Shown in pieces: positions 52,227-60,769 of a stretch of 64,000 bases of DNA. The translations under genes were made by a program, and so were the position numbers. Location of the stretch: NCBI GenBank assembly GCA_030550395.1, contig JAUQPL010000003.1, forward strand, positions 1 to 64,000, given 5' to 3'. Origin of the DNA: Bacteroidota bacterium. Lineage in GTDB: Bacteria; Bacteroidota; Ignavibacteria; Kapaibacteriales; HRBIN21. Numbering within the stretch: the first letter of the stretch is position 1; each line of letters begins with the position of its first letter. The notes below the pieces were generated by a model, which worked only from the letters and a program-made list of their open reading frames with translations, was not told where the DNA came from and searched no databases.

Positions 52227-53386
52227 AGCTCGCTGATAGGCTTCCGTTGTGCAAGGCCATTGAACAACTGCTGCAAGCGGGGACAGTTGTGCCGGAGACC
52301 ATGCTGTTTTTCTGCATATTCCCGAGCTCGTAAGCCGACGGTAGCGCGATGCTCGGGGTTGTCAAGGAAGGATTCCAGCGCTTGTTGCAGTCGTGCAGTA
52401 TTGCCATCTGCACAGATTCCAATCCCTTCCCGTCGGAGAACTCCGCCAGGATCAACCCACAAAGAGACCACAGGGGTTTCCCGGAGCCACGCTTGGACGA
52501 AAGTGTTGGGGAAACCTTCATAGAAGGCGGTATGCAGAAGAACCCATGCTCGCTCCAGAAGTTCTTGGGCTTCCTCTGGGGAGAGCGCGCCGAAGAGACG
52601 AACATTTGAGGGGAGGCGCTTCCATCGGTGAAGTTCGCGTAGCTGCTCTGGACGAGTGGAGCCAGTGACGAAGAAAAATTGTATCCCACTGCGTTCGTAG
52701 GAAGCAGCAATTTTCAGGGCAAGTCCAAGCTGTGCGTGAGGTCGGTAATTGTGAATCCACACAACCAGAGGTGTAGGCTCTTTGCGAGCAGGACGATGAA
52801 GCTCAGGGTGGAGCGTGGGGACTACGAGACTTTCACGTCCGTAGCGACGGCGGAGGAGTTCCTGTTGCCCCTTGTGTTGGGTAAAAAGGTACGGCGCCTT
52901 ACGCAGAGTCTTATGGAGTTGAACGTCTGACCACAGGGCGTAAGGAAGTAGGAGCCATGAACGCCAGCGGGGGTGCCGATGGCGGATGAAGGTGTAGGTT
53001 GTGGGAAGAAATTTCTGGACGGTGAGGTCGGAGGAGAGAGCGAAAACATAGGGAAGCTTGCGTCGGAGAGCAAAGTCCAACACAACCCCACTTTCCTGGA
53101 GTATCCCCCAGCCTCGTTGGTAGAGAACATCAGGGTTGAGTTCTGCCAAGAGGGTTTCCACCTGTTGCCGAGGGACGCAAAAGCCATTGGGGTAGAGCGG
53201 AATCCAATAGATAAGGCGTCCGGGTGCTTCCAGCTCTTGTCCATACTTACCCGTCAGGCTATGGCAGAGATGGACAACTTCCCAGCCCCCTGCTGCCAGA
53301 GCTTCGCCCAAGTATCGCAGCTGTAACTCAACTCCGCCGGCGTGTTCACTCCAATGGCGATGTCCCGCAATGCAGAGAAGGGGCAT
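52217..53386 (-). CDS. Glycosyltransferase family 4
   Basis: From the ATG at 53386 (MPLLCIAGHRHWSEHAGGVE), 389 residues with the N-terminal GGVELQLRYLGEALAAGG and C-terminal E-x7-E-like region in HTAFYEGFPNTFVQAWLRET-P and ADGNTARLQQALESFLDN. GT-B retaining fold; sugar donor unknown. A longer reading overlapping the TrmH gene is rejected. Confidence 0.85.
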   Translation of the reverse strand: MPLLCIAGHRHWSEHAGGVELQLRYLGEALAAGGWEVVHLCHSLTGKYGQELEAPGRLIYWIPLYPNGFCVPRQQVETLLAELNPDVLYQRGWGILQESGVVLDFALRRKLPYVFALSSDLTVQKFLPTTYTFIRHRHPRWRSWLLLPYALWSDVQLHKTLRKAPYLFTQHKGQQELLRRRYGRESLVVPTLHPELHRPARKEPTPLVVWIHNYRPHAQLGLALKIAASYERSGIQFFFVTGSTRPEQLRELHRWKRLPSNVRLFGALSPEEAQELLERAWVLLHTAFYEGFPNTFVQAWLRETPVVSLWVDPGGVLRREGIGICADGNTARLQQALESFLDNPEHRATVGLRAREYAEKQHGLRHNCPRLQQLFNGLAQRKPISELCL

Positions 53387-53393
53387 GGGAAGC

Positions 53394-53990
53394 CTATCGC
53401 TGGAGCCATTCCTGAAGCAACTTCTGGAAAAGCTCTGGAGGTAGTCGCTGGTGGTTATACAATCCGGCATTCCACCGTTGCCGAAACGCCTCGTAGAGAG
53501 TGACAGCACAAGCTACGGAAATATTCAAGCTCTGTACCATGCCGACCTGAGGAATCCAGCAAATTCCATCGGCAAGGCATCGGGCTTCCTCGGAGACGCC
53601 ACGATGCTCGTTTCCGAAAACCAGCGCTGTCGGCTGCGTAAAGTCGAGGGTGAAGATATCCTCTGCCTGTGCTGTCAGCGCAGTTGCCCAGATACGGAAT
53701 CCCTGCTCCCGGAGAAGGGTATAGCAGCGCGATACGTCTGTATGGCGCTGCAAAATAAGCCATTTGTAGGCACTGCCTGAGGTTCGGTGGCTGATCTCCG
53801 GGAACGACTCCACGGTATAGAGCAGGTGAACCTCTAACAGGCCGACAGCGTCGCACGTGCGCAGAACAGCAGAGACGTTGTGAGGGTCGTGGACGTTCTC
53901 TAACACCACTGTTAAATCCGGTTGTCTGCGGCGAAGGACCTCCTCAATCCGCTGTCGGCGGTGCTGGGTGCGCTCCTGTCCAGAGGTCAT
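53394..53990 (-). CDS. TrmH/SpoU-family tRNA/rRNA 2'-O-methyltransferase
   Basis: A 198-residue SPOUT protein: VLENVHDPHNVSAVLRTCDA (motif 1, Asn), LVFGNEHRGVSEEA (motif 2) and IPQVGMVQSLNISVACAV (motif 3). TrmH methylates G18 of tRNA; length and the DPHNVSAVLRTCDA pattern favour TrmH. Start overlaps the nuoD stop (ATGA), which is unusual company. Confidence 0.88.
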   Translation of the reverse strand: MTSGQERTQHRRQRIEEVLRRRQPDLTVVLENVHDPHNVSAVLRTCDAVGLLEVHLLYTVESFPEISHRTSGSAYKWLILQRHTDVSRCYTLLREQGFRIWATALTAQAEDIFTLDFTQPTALVFGNEHRGVSEEARCLADGICWIPQVGMVQSLNISVACAVTLYEAFRQRWNAGLYNHQRLPPELFQKLLQEWLQR

Positions 53991-55291
53991 TTATCGGCTT
54001 CGCCCATAACTGGATCAATGGAGCCGATGATGGCAACGACATCGGCAACCATGGAGCCTTCGCACAAGTATGGTAGTGCCTGCAGATTCGCTGCTGAGGG
54101 AGACCGAATCTTCAGCTTCCATGGAGTCCCTGTCCCATCAGAGACGATGTAGAATCCCAGCTCGCCCTTGGGGCTCTCGATGGCAGTGTAAGTCTCCCCG
54201 GGTTCAGGCATAATGCCGAAGTTGATGAGCATGAAGTCGTTAATGAGTTCCTCCATTCGGGTGTAGACGCGCTCCTTGCGGGGAAGCACAAACTTCGGGT
54301 CGTATGCAAGTACTTCACCTGGGGGCATCTTGTCCAGTACTTGCCATAGGATTTTCACGCTTTCCTTCATCTCTTGGATGCGCACCATGTAGCGGGACCA
54401 CGAGTCCCCATCGGGATAGGTGATGACTTCAAAGTCCAGTTGATCGTAGACCAGATACGGCTCGTCTCGCCGCAGATCGCGCGGTACTCCCGAACCCCGC
54501 AATGAGGGACCAGTCAAGCCTAGTTGGATCGCCTTGTCGGCCGATATATAGCCCACGCCTGCTAAGCGTTCAATGAAGATGCGGTTGCGGTGAACCACTT
54601 TCTCAAAGTAGGCCAACTCGTTGGGGAACTGGGATAGCCATTCTCGGATTTTCGCAAATGCTTCCGGTGGGACATCATTTGCCACACCGCCGATACGGGT
54701 GTAGCTAGTAGTGAAGCGGGCACCGCAGATGAGCTCGAAGATGTCGTAGAGCTTTTCCCGTTCGCGGAATGTCCAGAGAAACAAGGTCATTGCCCCTACG
54801 TCCATGCAGGTAGCCCCCATTGCCATAAGGTGAGAGGAGATGCGTGCCAGTTCCGCGACCAATACCCGAATCCACTGTGCGCGCGGGGGCGCCTCAATAC
54901 CACATGCATTTTCAATTGCCAGAGCAATAGCAACATTGTTGGACATCGGAGCAATGTAGTCTAAGCGGTCAGTATGGGGGATGAACTCGTGGTAGGTAAT
55001 GTTCTCTGCCAGCTTCTCGTAGCCTCGGTGGAGATATCCCAGTTCTGGTACACACTTGATGACTGTTTCACCGTCCAAGCGTAGTAAGACTCGCAGCACT
55101 CCATGGGTTGCTGGATGCTGCGGACCCATGTTCAAGACCAGGTCGTTCTCTAACGGGTCCTCAAAGAGAACGCTTACATCACGGTCCAATAGCTGGCGGA
55201 GGATCTTCGCCTGACGGACCTGCTGTACGTGCTCTACAAAGGCGATTTCATCATGTGGTTTTTGCCCCTTCATTATCCAGTTCTGTGCCAT
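53987..55291 (-). CDS. nuoD: NADH-quinone oxidoreductase subunit D (complex I)
   Basis: Counted from the ATG at 55291, 434 residues; starts at 55273 or just inside dcd are also possible and no good Shine-Dalgarno decides. LVLNMGPQHPATHGVLRV, HTDRLDYIAPMSNNVA, and C-terminal YTAIESPKGELGFYIVSDG and IIGSIDPVMGE are family hallmarks. It is the quinone-site 49-kDa subunit. It stands alone, with dcd and the transhydrogenase upstream, whereas nuo genes are usually clustered. Confidence 0.93.
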   Translation of the reverse strand: MAQNWIMKGQKPHDEIAFVEHVQQVRQAKILRQLLDRDVSVLFEDPLENDLVLNMGPQHPATHGVLRVLLRLDGETVIKCVPELGYLHRGYEKLAENITYHEFIPHTDRLDYIAPMSNNVAIALAIENACGIEAPPRAQWIRVLVAELARISSHLMAMGATCMDVGAMTLFLWTFREREKLYDIFELICGARFTTSYTRIGGVANDVPPEAFAKIREWLSQFPNELAYFEKVVHRNRIFIERLAGVGYISADKAIQLGLTGPSLRGSGVPRDLRRDEPYLVYDQLDFEVITYPDGDSWSRYMVRIQEMKESVKILWQVLDKMPPGEVLAYDPKFVLPRKERVYTRMEELINDFMLINFGIMPEPGETYTAIESPKGELGFYIVSDGTGTPWKLKIRSPSAANLQALPYLCEGSMVADVVAIIGSIDPVMGEADK

Positions 55292-55305
55292 GGAACCGAA
55301 CAAAA

Positions 55306-55878
55306 TTACGGCGAGCAGTTCCCTTCGTTGACCGGAGAGGGAGTAGCGAAGTGTTTCCACAACATGGATTCTATAGGGATGGGCTTTCGCTCTCGGTACT
55401 TGGCGCTGGGACGTCGGTTGTAGGGGTTGAGGACTTCGCCCTTGACTTCAAAATAGATGAGCTGTCCGATGGGCATGCCGGCATAGATGCGGACGGGTTT
55501 TTTGACGGAGATTTCCAAGGTCCAGTAGTTACAGAAGCCGACATCTCCTTTACCGGCAGTGGCGTGGATATCAATGCCCAGACGCCCGACGCTGGAACGC
55601 CCTTCTAAGAAAGGGACATGGACATGCGTTTCCGTGTATTCCTCCGTCACGCCTAAGTAGAGCATGTTCGGCTGCAGTACGTATCCCTCGTCGGGAATTT
55701 CAAAAAGCTCAATGCGATTGTGCTTGCGTGCGTCCAGTACCTCGTCCACATAGACGCCGAGCACCTTGCCCAGATGAACGTCGTAACTATTAGGACCCAA
55801 GCATTCAGGGCGAAAAGGCTCGATGACAATGAGGCCTTTTGCGATATTCTCCAGAATCTCTTTGTCCGAAAGGATCAT
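55306..55878 (-). CDS. dcd: dCTP deaminase
   Basis: From the ATG at 55878, 190 residues: LGPNSYDVHLGKVLGVYVDE, FLEGRSSVGRLGIDIHATAG (RSSxGRLG motif with catalytic Glu) and GFCNYWTLEISV. It makes dUTP from dCTP for thymidylate synthesis; a combined dUTPase activity cannot be excluded. Set 23 bases after pntB. Confidence 0.92.
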   Translation of the reverse strand: MILSDKEILENIAKGLIVIEPFRPECLGPNSYDVHLGKVLGVYVDEVLDARKHNRIELFEIPDEGYVLQPNMLYLGVTEEYTETHVHVPFLEGRSSVGRLGIDIHATAGKGDVGFCNYWTLEISVKKPVRIYAGMPIGQLIYFEVKGEVLNPYNRRPSAKYRERKPIPIESMLWKHFATPSPVNEGNCSP

Positions 55879-55900
55879 GCTGGGCTCGACGGCGTGCGAC

Positions 55901-57301
55901 TTACACACTCTTGAGTGCTTCAGCTATAGCTTCCAATGAACCACGGGCATCGCCGAAGAGCATGTACGTGTTGGGTTGGTAGAAGAGCTCGTTTTCAACA
56001 CCAGCAAAGCCCGGGTTAAGGGAGCGCTTGAGGACGATAACTGTGCGAGCACGGTCAACATCCAGGATAGGCATGCCATACAGCGGACTTGAGGCATCCT
56101 TCCGGGCAGCAGGGTTGACGACATCATTGGCGCCAACGACCAGCGCGACATCAGTGTGTTCAAACTCTGGATTGATGTGCTCCATGTCGTAGAGCAAATC
56201 GTAAGGGATGTCCGCTTCCGCCAGCAGGACATTCATGTGCCCGGGCATACGACCAGCAACGGGATGAATGGCGAACTTGACATCAACTCCACGCTGCTGA
56301 AGAAGGGTGGTCAGTTTTTTCACCGCATGCTGTGCTTGAGCTACAGCCATTCCATAGCCAGGGACAATGATAACGGAGCGGGCATATCCTAAGATGACAG
56401 CTGCGTCCTCCGCCGTTGTACTCCGCACGATGCGATCGGTTGCTCCACCAAGGTGCGCCTCGGCTCCCACGGCGCCGAAGAGGACGTTGGGCAGGGAGCG
56501 GTTCATGGCCGTACACATGATGTTGGTCAGGATGATGCCAGACGCTCCCACCAGAGTACCGGCAATGATGAGCAAGTAATTGGAAAGCACGAAACCAGTG
56601 CTTGCCGCTGCCAGCCCCGACAGGGAGTTGAGGAAGGAAATCACTACCGGCATATCCGCTCCCCCGATGGGGATGACCATCATGACCCCTAACACGGCTG
56701 AGATAGCAGTGAGGAGGTAGAAGAGTTCGAGCACCGTTGCTTCTGGCCACACCCTCTGTTGGAGTAAGAGGAGGGTAACCAGAGCAAGGATGGCAATACC
56801 TTGGAGGGCATTCCACCCATGGTGGAAAGGAAGCACGATGGGGCGTCCGCTGAGAATCTCCTGGAGCTTTGCAAATGCAATAACGCTGCCGGTGAAAGTG
56901 ATCGTTCCGATGATAACACTGGCTGCAATGCTTCCTGTTAGGGCAGTAGAAGCTTGAGCGATGCTATGGTGCAGATGCAAGCGCTCCATTTCTGCAATAG
57001 CTACCACTGCTGAAGCGGCTCCACCGAAACCATTCAGAAGGGCAACCATCTGTGGCATCGCCGTCATGGGGACTCTCAAGGCCATCACTGCCCCCAGCCC
57101 TGAGCCAATGACAATGCCGATGAGGATGCCCTCAAAGCTTAGAATGCTGCGGTGAAGGAGTGTGGCGAGCACGCCAATCAGCATTCCCAAAGCTCCGATG
57201 AGATTCCCCGTGCGCGCCGTCCGCGGCGAACTGAGCCGCTTGAGGGCGAGGATAAACATTGCCGAGGCGACTAAGTAGGCGGCATTAATCAGGACTTCCA
57301 T
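55901..57301 (-). CDS. pntB: NAD(P) transhydrogenase subunit beta
   Basis: From the ATG at 57301, 466 residues: nine or so membrane helices in the first 270 residues, then domain III, the NADP-binding part: IVPGYGMAVAQAQHAVKKL, VKFAIHPVAGRMPGHMNVLL and VGANDVVNPAA. It couples proton entry to hydride transfer NADH to NADP+. Overlaps pntA2 by 17 bases. Confidence 0.95.
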   Translation of the reverse strand: MEVLINAAYLVASAMFILALKRLSSPRTARTGNLIGALGMLIGVLATLLHRSILSFEGILIGIVIGSGLGAVMALRVPMTAMPQMVALLNGFGGAASAVVAIAEMERLHLHHSIAQASTALTGSIAASVIIGTITFTGSVIAFAKLQEILSGRPIVLPFHHGWNALQGIAILALVTLLLLQQRVWPEATVLELFYLLTAISAVLGVMMVIPIGGADMPVVISFLNSLSGLAAASTGFVLSNYLLIIAGTLVGASGIILTNIMCTAMNRSLPNVLFGAVGAEAHLGGATDRIVRSTTAEDAAVILGYARSVIIVPGYGMAVAQAQHAVKKLTTLLQQRGVDVKFAIHPVAGRMPGHMNVLLAEADIPYDLLYDMEHINPEFEHTDVALVVGANDVVNPAARKDASSPLYGMPILDVDRARTVIVLKRSLNPGFAGVENELFYQPNTYMLFGDARGSLEAIAEALKSV

Positions 57302-57593
57302 CGTGCTTTTCTGCTCGTTGCGGACGGAACATCCGGAGCATGCGGTCGGTGACAAGAAACCCTCCCACGACATTGATCATTGCCCATGCTACAGCAATGA
57401 TTCCAAGAAGTGCTAAAAGAGGCGACTCCTGCTTCCCGGCAATCAGGAGCGAGCCAATGATGGTGATGCCCGAAATAGCGTTAGAGCCTGACATCAAGGG
57501 CGTATGGAGTGTGGGTGGAACTTTGGAGATCACCTCAAAGCCCACGAAGGCGGCTAAGGTGAAGATGAAGATGGAAAAGAGCAACTCGCTCAT
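57285..57593 (-). CDS. pntA: NAD(P) transhydrogenase alpha-2 membrane subunit
   Basis: A 102-residue membrane protein with TPLMSGSNAISGITIIGSL, the conserved helix of domain II alpha. Separation from the alpha-1 gene gives the three-gene form known from Rhodospirillum. Confidence 0.93.
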   Translation of the reverse strand: MSELLFSIFIFTLAAFVGFEVISKVPPTLHTPLMSGSNAISGITIIGSLLIAGKQESPLLALLGIIAVAWAMINVVGGFLVTDRMLRMFRPQRAEKHDGSPD

Positions 57594-57605
57594 GGCGGCA
57601 CCTGT

Positions 57606-58739
57606 CTATAGCACTTTCTGGGTATCGAGAGCGAAGGGATGGAGGCGACCGTCATGCACGATACATGTCTGCTGGAGGATTTCGTCCTCAAAATGGAGCT
57701 GAGGTTTCCCGTCTCGGAGGAAGAGAGCAAGGAAGTGTTCAATGTTGCGAGCCAGCATCTGGCTAGCGTGAATTGGTACAGTTGCCGGCAAGTTCAGTGG
57801 TCCGTAGATACCAACCCCGTGATGGTAAACCCATTCTCCTGGACGAGTTAACTCGCAATTGCCACCGGTCTCTGCTGCAAGATCTATGATAAGGCTTCCT
57901 GCGGGCATCTGCTCTACCATTGCTGCAGTAATGAGGCGTGGAGCTGGGCGTTCGGGAACAGCAGCAGTGGTAATGACAATATCGGCTCGAGCAACATACG
58001 TTGCCAGGGCTTCCCGCTGCCGACGTTGGATTTCTTCAGGCAGTTCCCGAGCGTAGCCGCCCCGCTGCTCCACGTGGTCAATCTCTAAGGTGATGGGCAG
58101 AAACCGTGCTCCAAGGCTTTCCACCTGCTCTTTGACTGCTGGGCGAATGTCGTATGCCTCCACCCGGGCGCCTAACCGTCGGGCGGTTGCGATTGCCTGC
58201 AGCCCTGCAACACCTGCCCCAATCACTAGGACCAGTGCAGGGGGGATCGTGCCTGCTGCAGTGATCATCATGGGAAGGAGGCGCCCAAAGCGCTCTGCTG
58301 CTATAATGACGGCTTTGTACCCAGCAATGGACGCCATAGAGGAGAGCACGTCCATGCTTTGTGCTCGTGAAATGCGCGGCATCCGCTCCAGCGCGAAGAC
58401 GGTAATCCCGCGTGCCCGTAGCTGTTCCACTCGCTCCGGGAAGCGCCAGGCTTGTATAGTGCCGATGAGGATCTGCCTAGAGCGCATGTGGGTAATTTCT
58501 GCTTCCTCCGGCATGTAGAGGCGGAGGAGTATGTCAGCTCGCTGAAGCACTTCCTCGGCGCTGGGGACAACTTCTGCCCCAGCGGCGCGGAAATCCTCAT
58601 CCGGATAGAAGGCACCGATACCGGCTCCCTTCTCCACAATGACGTGGTATCCCCGCTGGTGAAGCCGCTGGATGGCCTCTGGCGTTAATGCGACTCGGTG
58701 TTCGCTCTGGAACCGTTCTCGAATGATGCCAACACGCAT
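57606..58739 (-). CDS. pntA: NAD(P) transhydrogenase alpha-1 (NAD-binding) subunit
   Basis: A 377-residue soluble subunit. ERFQSEHRVALTPEAIQRLH and VLVIGAGVAGLQAIATARRLG are the AlaDH/PNT N-terminal and NAD-binding domains; RADIVITTAAVPERPAP and IDLAAETGGNCELT complete it. It heads a leftward unit that probably reads through to 49523. Candidate promoter 30 bases upstream. Confidence 0.95.
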   Translation of the reverse strand: MRVGIIRERFQSEHRVALTPEAIQRLHQRGYHVIVEKGAGIGAFYPDEDFRAAGAEVVPSAEEVLQRADILLRLYMPEEAEITHMRSRQILIGTIQAWRFPERVEQLRARGITVFALERMPRISRAQSMDVLSSMASIAGYKAVIIAAERFGRLLPMMITAAGTIPPALVLVIGAGVAGLQAIATARRLGARVEAYDIRPAVKEQVESLGARFLPITLEIDHVEQRGGYARELPEEIQRRQREALATYVARADIVITTAAVPERPAPRLITAAMVEQMPAGSLIIDLAAETGGNCELTRPGEWVYHHGVGIYGPLNLPATVPIHASQMLARNIEHFLALFLRDGKPQLHFEDEILQQTCIVHDGRLHPFALDTQKVL

Positions 58740-58768
58740 GAGGAAACGGCGTACCCGAAGTTCAGCAG

Positions 58769-58776
58769 CAAAATTA
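58769..58776 (-). promoter_or_regulatory. Candidate -7 element for the pnt operon
   Basis: Minus-strand TAATTTTG fits TAnnTTTG; its last base is 30 bases before the pntA1 start. Mirrored by TAAATTTG on the plus strand at 58853-58860. Confidence 0.45.
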
Positions 58777-58852
58777 GCGAAAAGCGCTCCCTACTTACCA
58801 TGGGCTTTGACAAGGTGTGGTGTGAGAAGCGCTGAGGGTGACTACTAATCGC

Positions 58853-58860
58853 TAAATTTG
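58853..58860 (+). promoter_or_regulatory. Candidate -7 element for the arsR-type gene
   Basis: TAAATTTG fits TAnnTTTG, only 9 bases before the arsR ATG at 58870, which would give an almost leaderless transcript. Confidence 0.35.
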
Positions 58861-58869
58861 CATAGGTCG

Positions 58870-59190
58870 ATGAGTACGGCTGTACGTGATATCGTCCGAG
58901 TTGCTCGGGCACTCTCAGAGCCTGCTCGGGTGCGTCTGCTGCGGGAGTTGGCGGCAAGGGGGAGTATGATGTGCGTGGAGGTACAGCAGTTCCTACGCTT
59001 GGCGCAGCCGACGGTCTCGCACCATGTTAAGACACTGGTAGAGGCAGGGTTGGTGGAGACAGAAAAGCAAGGGCGACACGTACGAATCTGGCTCTCTCTG
59101 CAAGCATTGGAGCAGTTCTGTCAGCGCTTGCAGCAGGTAGTTCAGTCTCCATCGTGTGGTGGGTCCAACGCCATGAAAGGTGCCCCATAA
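58870..59190 (+). CDS. ArsR-family winged-helix regulator
   Basis: The ATG at 58870 gives 106 residues; TTG 12 bases earlier is another candidate. LSEPARVRLLRELAARG and the recognition helix LAQPTVSHHVKTLVEAGLVE define the ArsR/SmtB fold. The classic ELCVCDL metal site reads MMCVEVQQFL with one cysteine, and two further residues CGG lie at the C-terminus, so thiol or metal sensing is possible but not shown. It precedes two DoxX genes and an FMN reductase, its likely targets, and is divergent from pntA. Confidence 0.85.
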   Translation: MSTAVRDIVRVARALSEPARVRLLRELAARGSMMCVEVQQFLRLAQPTVSHHVKTLVEAGLVETEKQGRHVRIWLSLQALEQFCQRLQQVVQSPSCGGSNAMKGAP

Positions 59191-59277
59191 TCAGGGGGAT
59201 TACAAGGTGCCGGTTTTTCCAAGCTCCCGGAGAAATCGGCTGATGTCTGTATGTTCCACATTCAGGGTGAGGGACGT

Positions 59278-59682
59278 ATGAACGCTGCTGTGCTCATCGG
59301 GCGAGTGATCGTGGGGTTGTACTACGTGTACAATGCACTCAATCATCTCATCTTTGCGCCAGGCCAGTTAGCCGAGTATGCGGCTTCCAAAGGAGTTCCG
59401 CTTCCGCTGGTGGCAGTTATTGTGACGGGAATTTTGCTCCTCATCGGTGGCTTGAGTATCCTATTGGGCGTCTATGTGCGCATTGGGGTGCTAGCGCTCG
59501 TGGTGTTCTTCCTTCCGGTGACTTTCTGGATGCATGACTTTTGGGCCGTGGCGGACCCGATGCAGCGGATGATACAGATGGTCCAGTTTGTCAAGAATCT
59601 TGCTCTTATGGGCAGTGCGCTGATGTTCTTAGCAATTCCGGAACCATGGGCGTATTCACTGGCAGCGAGGCGAAAGAGTTGA
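59278..59682 (+). CDS. DoxX-family membrane protein (first of a tandem pair)
   Basis: From the ATG at 59278 (GAGGG upstream), 134 residues with four membrane helices: LIGRVIVGLYYVYNALNHLI, IVTGILLLIGGLSILLGV, LVVFFLPVTFWMHDFW and ALMGSALMFLAI. DoxX relatives take part in thiosulfate oxidation or in redox complexes with superoxide dismutase. It shares gene duplication with the next gene. Role unknown here. Confidence 0.8.
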   Translation: MNAAVLIGRVIVGLYYVYNALNHLIFAPGQLAEYAASKGVPLPLVAVIVTGILLLIGGLSILLGVYVRIGVLALVVFFLPVTFWMHDFWAVADPMQRMIQMVQFVKNLALMGSALMFLAIPEPWAYSLAARRKS

Positions 59683-59713
59683 AGAAGGTAGAACAACTCG
59701 GGGTGAGCTTCCG

Positions 59714-60088
59714 ATGGAAGTCCTTGCATTTGTTGGGCGGTTGCTCTTTGGATTGTACTGGCTCTACAATGCACTCAACCATTTGGTCATTGCTCCGAAG
59801 GCGTTAGCTCAGTACGCGGCGGCTCGGAAGGTGCCATCTCCGACGGTGGTGGTCTACCTAAGCGGCTTGCTGCTCCTTGTCGGAGCGGTGACGATCCTGC
59901 TGTGGGTATATGTGCCTATTGGGGTTGCAGCATTGGTGCTCTTCCTGATACCGGTGACTTTTTGGATGCATAGCTTCTGGACTGTACAGGACCCGATGCA
60001 GCGCATGGTGGAAATGGTGCAATTCACGAAGAACTGGGCTCTCATCGGGGCGACGCTATTGCTCTTAGCGCTACCGGAGTCGTGGTAG
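59714..60088 (+). CDS. DoxX-family membrane protein (second of a tandem pair)
   Basis: A 124-residue paralogue of the preceding protein with the same four helices: FVGRLLFGLYWLYNALNHLV, FLIPVTFWMHSFW, QDPMQRMVEMVQFTKNWALI. Nucleotide similarity is also strong (GACCCGATGCAGCG in both), a tandem duplication that has diverged. Hetero-oligomer formation is a fair guess. Confidence 0.8.
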   Translation: MEVLAFVGRLLFGLYWLYNALNHLVIAPKALAQYAAARKVPSPTVVVYLSGLLLLVGAVTILLWVYVPIGVAALVLFLIPVTFWMHSFWTVQDPMQRMVEMVQFTKNWALIGATLLLLALPESW

Positions 60089-60163
60089 TATCCTGCTCAG
60101 ACAGCATTTGTTCTAATGCAAAAGCGTCGGGAGCGTCAGGGGAGCGACTCCCGGCGGACGGTG

Positions 60164-60171
60164 TAACTTTG
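60164..60171 (+). promoter_or_regulatory. Candidate -7 element upstream of the FMN reductase
   Basis: TAACTTTG fits TAnnTTTG, 25 bases before the ATG. A GGGAG...CTCCC dyad lies just before it (60130-60152) where a regulator could bind. Confidence 0.4.
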
Positions 60172-60196
60172 CGGGGTCTTCGTTGACGGAGCCTGG

Positions 60197-60769
60197 ATGA
60201 TTCGGGTACTCGGTATTGTAGGGAGTCTGCGGCGGGAGTCGTATAACCGAAAGCTTCTGTGGGCGGCTCAGAGGTTGGCTCCGGAAGATATGCAGATAGA
60301 GGAGGCTGGGTTACAAGGCATACCGCTGTTTAACCAAGACGAGGAGTTCCCGCTGCCGATAGCTGTTCGGGAGCTCAAAGAGCGGATTCGGGCGGCGGAT
60401 GCGGTGGTGATTGCAACACCGGAGTACAACTACTCAATCCCCGGGGTGCTCAAGAATGCACTGGACTGGATGTCGCGTCCGCCACTGGAGAATCCCTTTG
60501 AGGGCAAGCCGGTTGCAATTATCGGGGCAACGACGGGGAATTTCGGGACACTGAGGGCGCAGTTGCACCTTCGCCAGGTCCTCTTCTACCTGAACGCCGA
60601 TGTAGTGGCAAAGCCGGAGGTGTTGGTCTCGCAAGTTGACGAGAAGTTGACGCCTGAGGGTATTATGACGGACCCAGTGGTACAGGAGCTCTTACAGCGG
60701 TTGCTCTGGGCGTTACGCCAGCGTGTTGTTGAACGGCGGCAGATTGCCCAACTTCTCCATGCGCGCTGA
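60197..60769 (+). CDS. NADPH-dependent FMN reductase
   Basis: A 190-residue flavodoxin-fold enzyme: GSLRRESYNRKLL (FMN phosphate loop), TPEYNYSIPGVLKNALDW and AIIGATTGNFGTLRAQ. The family includes azoreductase, chromate reductase and ArsH-like enzymes that transfer electrons from NADPH to quinones or metal oxyanions. It follows the DoxX pair and overlaps rsmB by 11 bases. Confidence 0.9.
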   Translation: MIRVLGIVGSLRRESYNRKLLWAAQRLAPEDMQIEEAGLQGIPLFNQDEEFPLPIAVRELKERIRAADAVVIATPEYNYSIPGVLKNALDWMSRPPLENPFEGKPVAIIGATTGNFGTLRAQLHLRQVLFYLNADVVAKPEVLVSQVDEKLTPEGIMTDPVVQELLQRLLWALRQRVVERRQIAQLLHAR

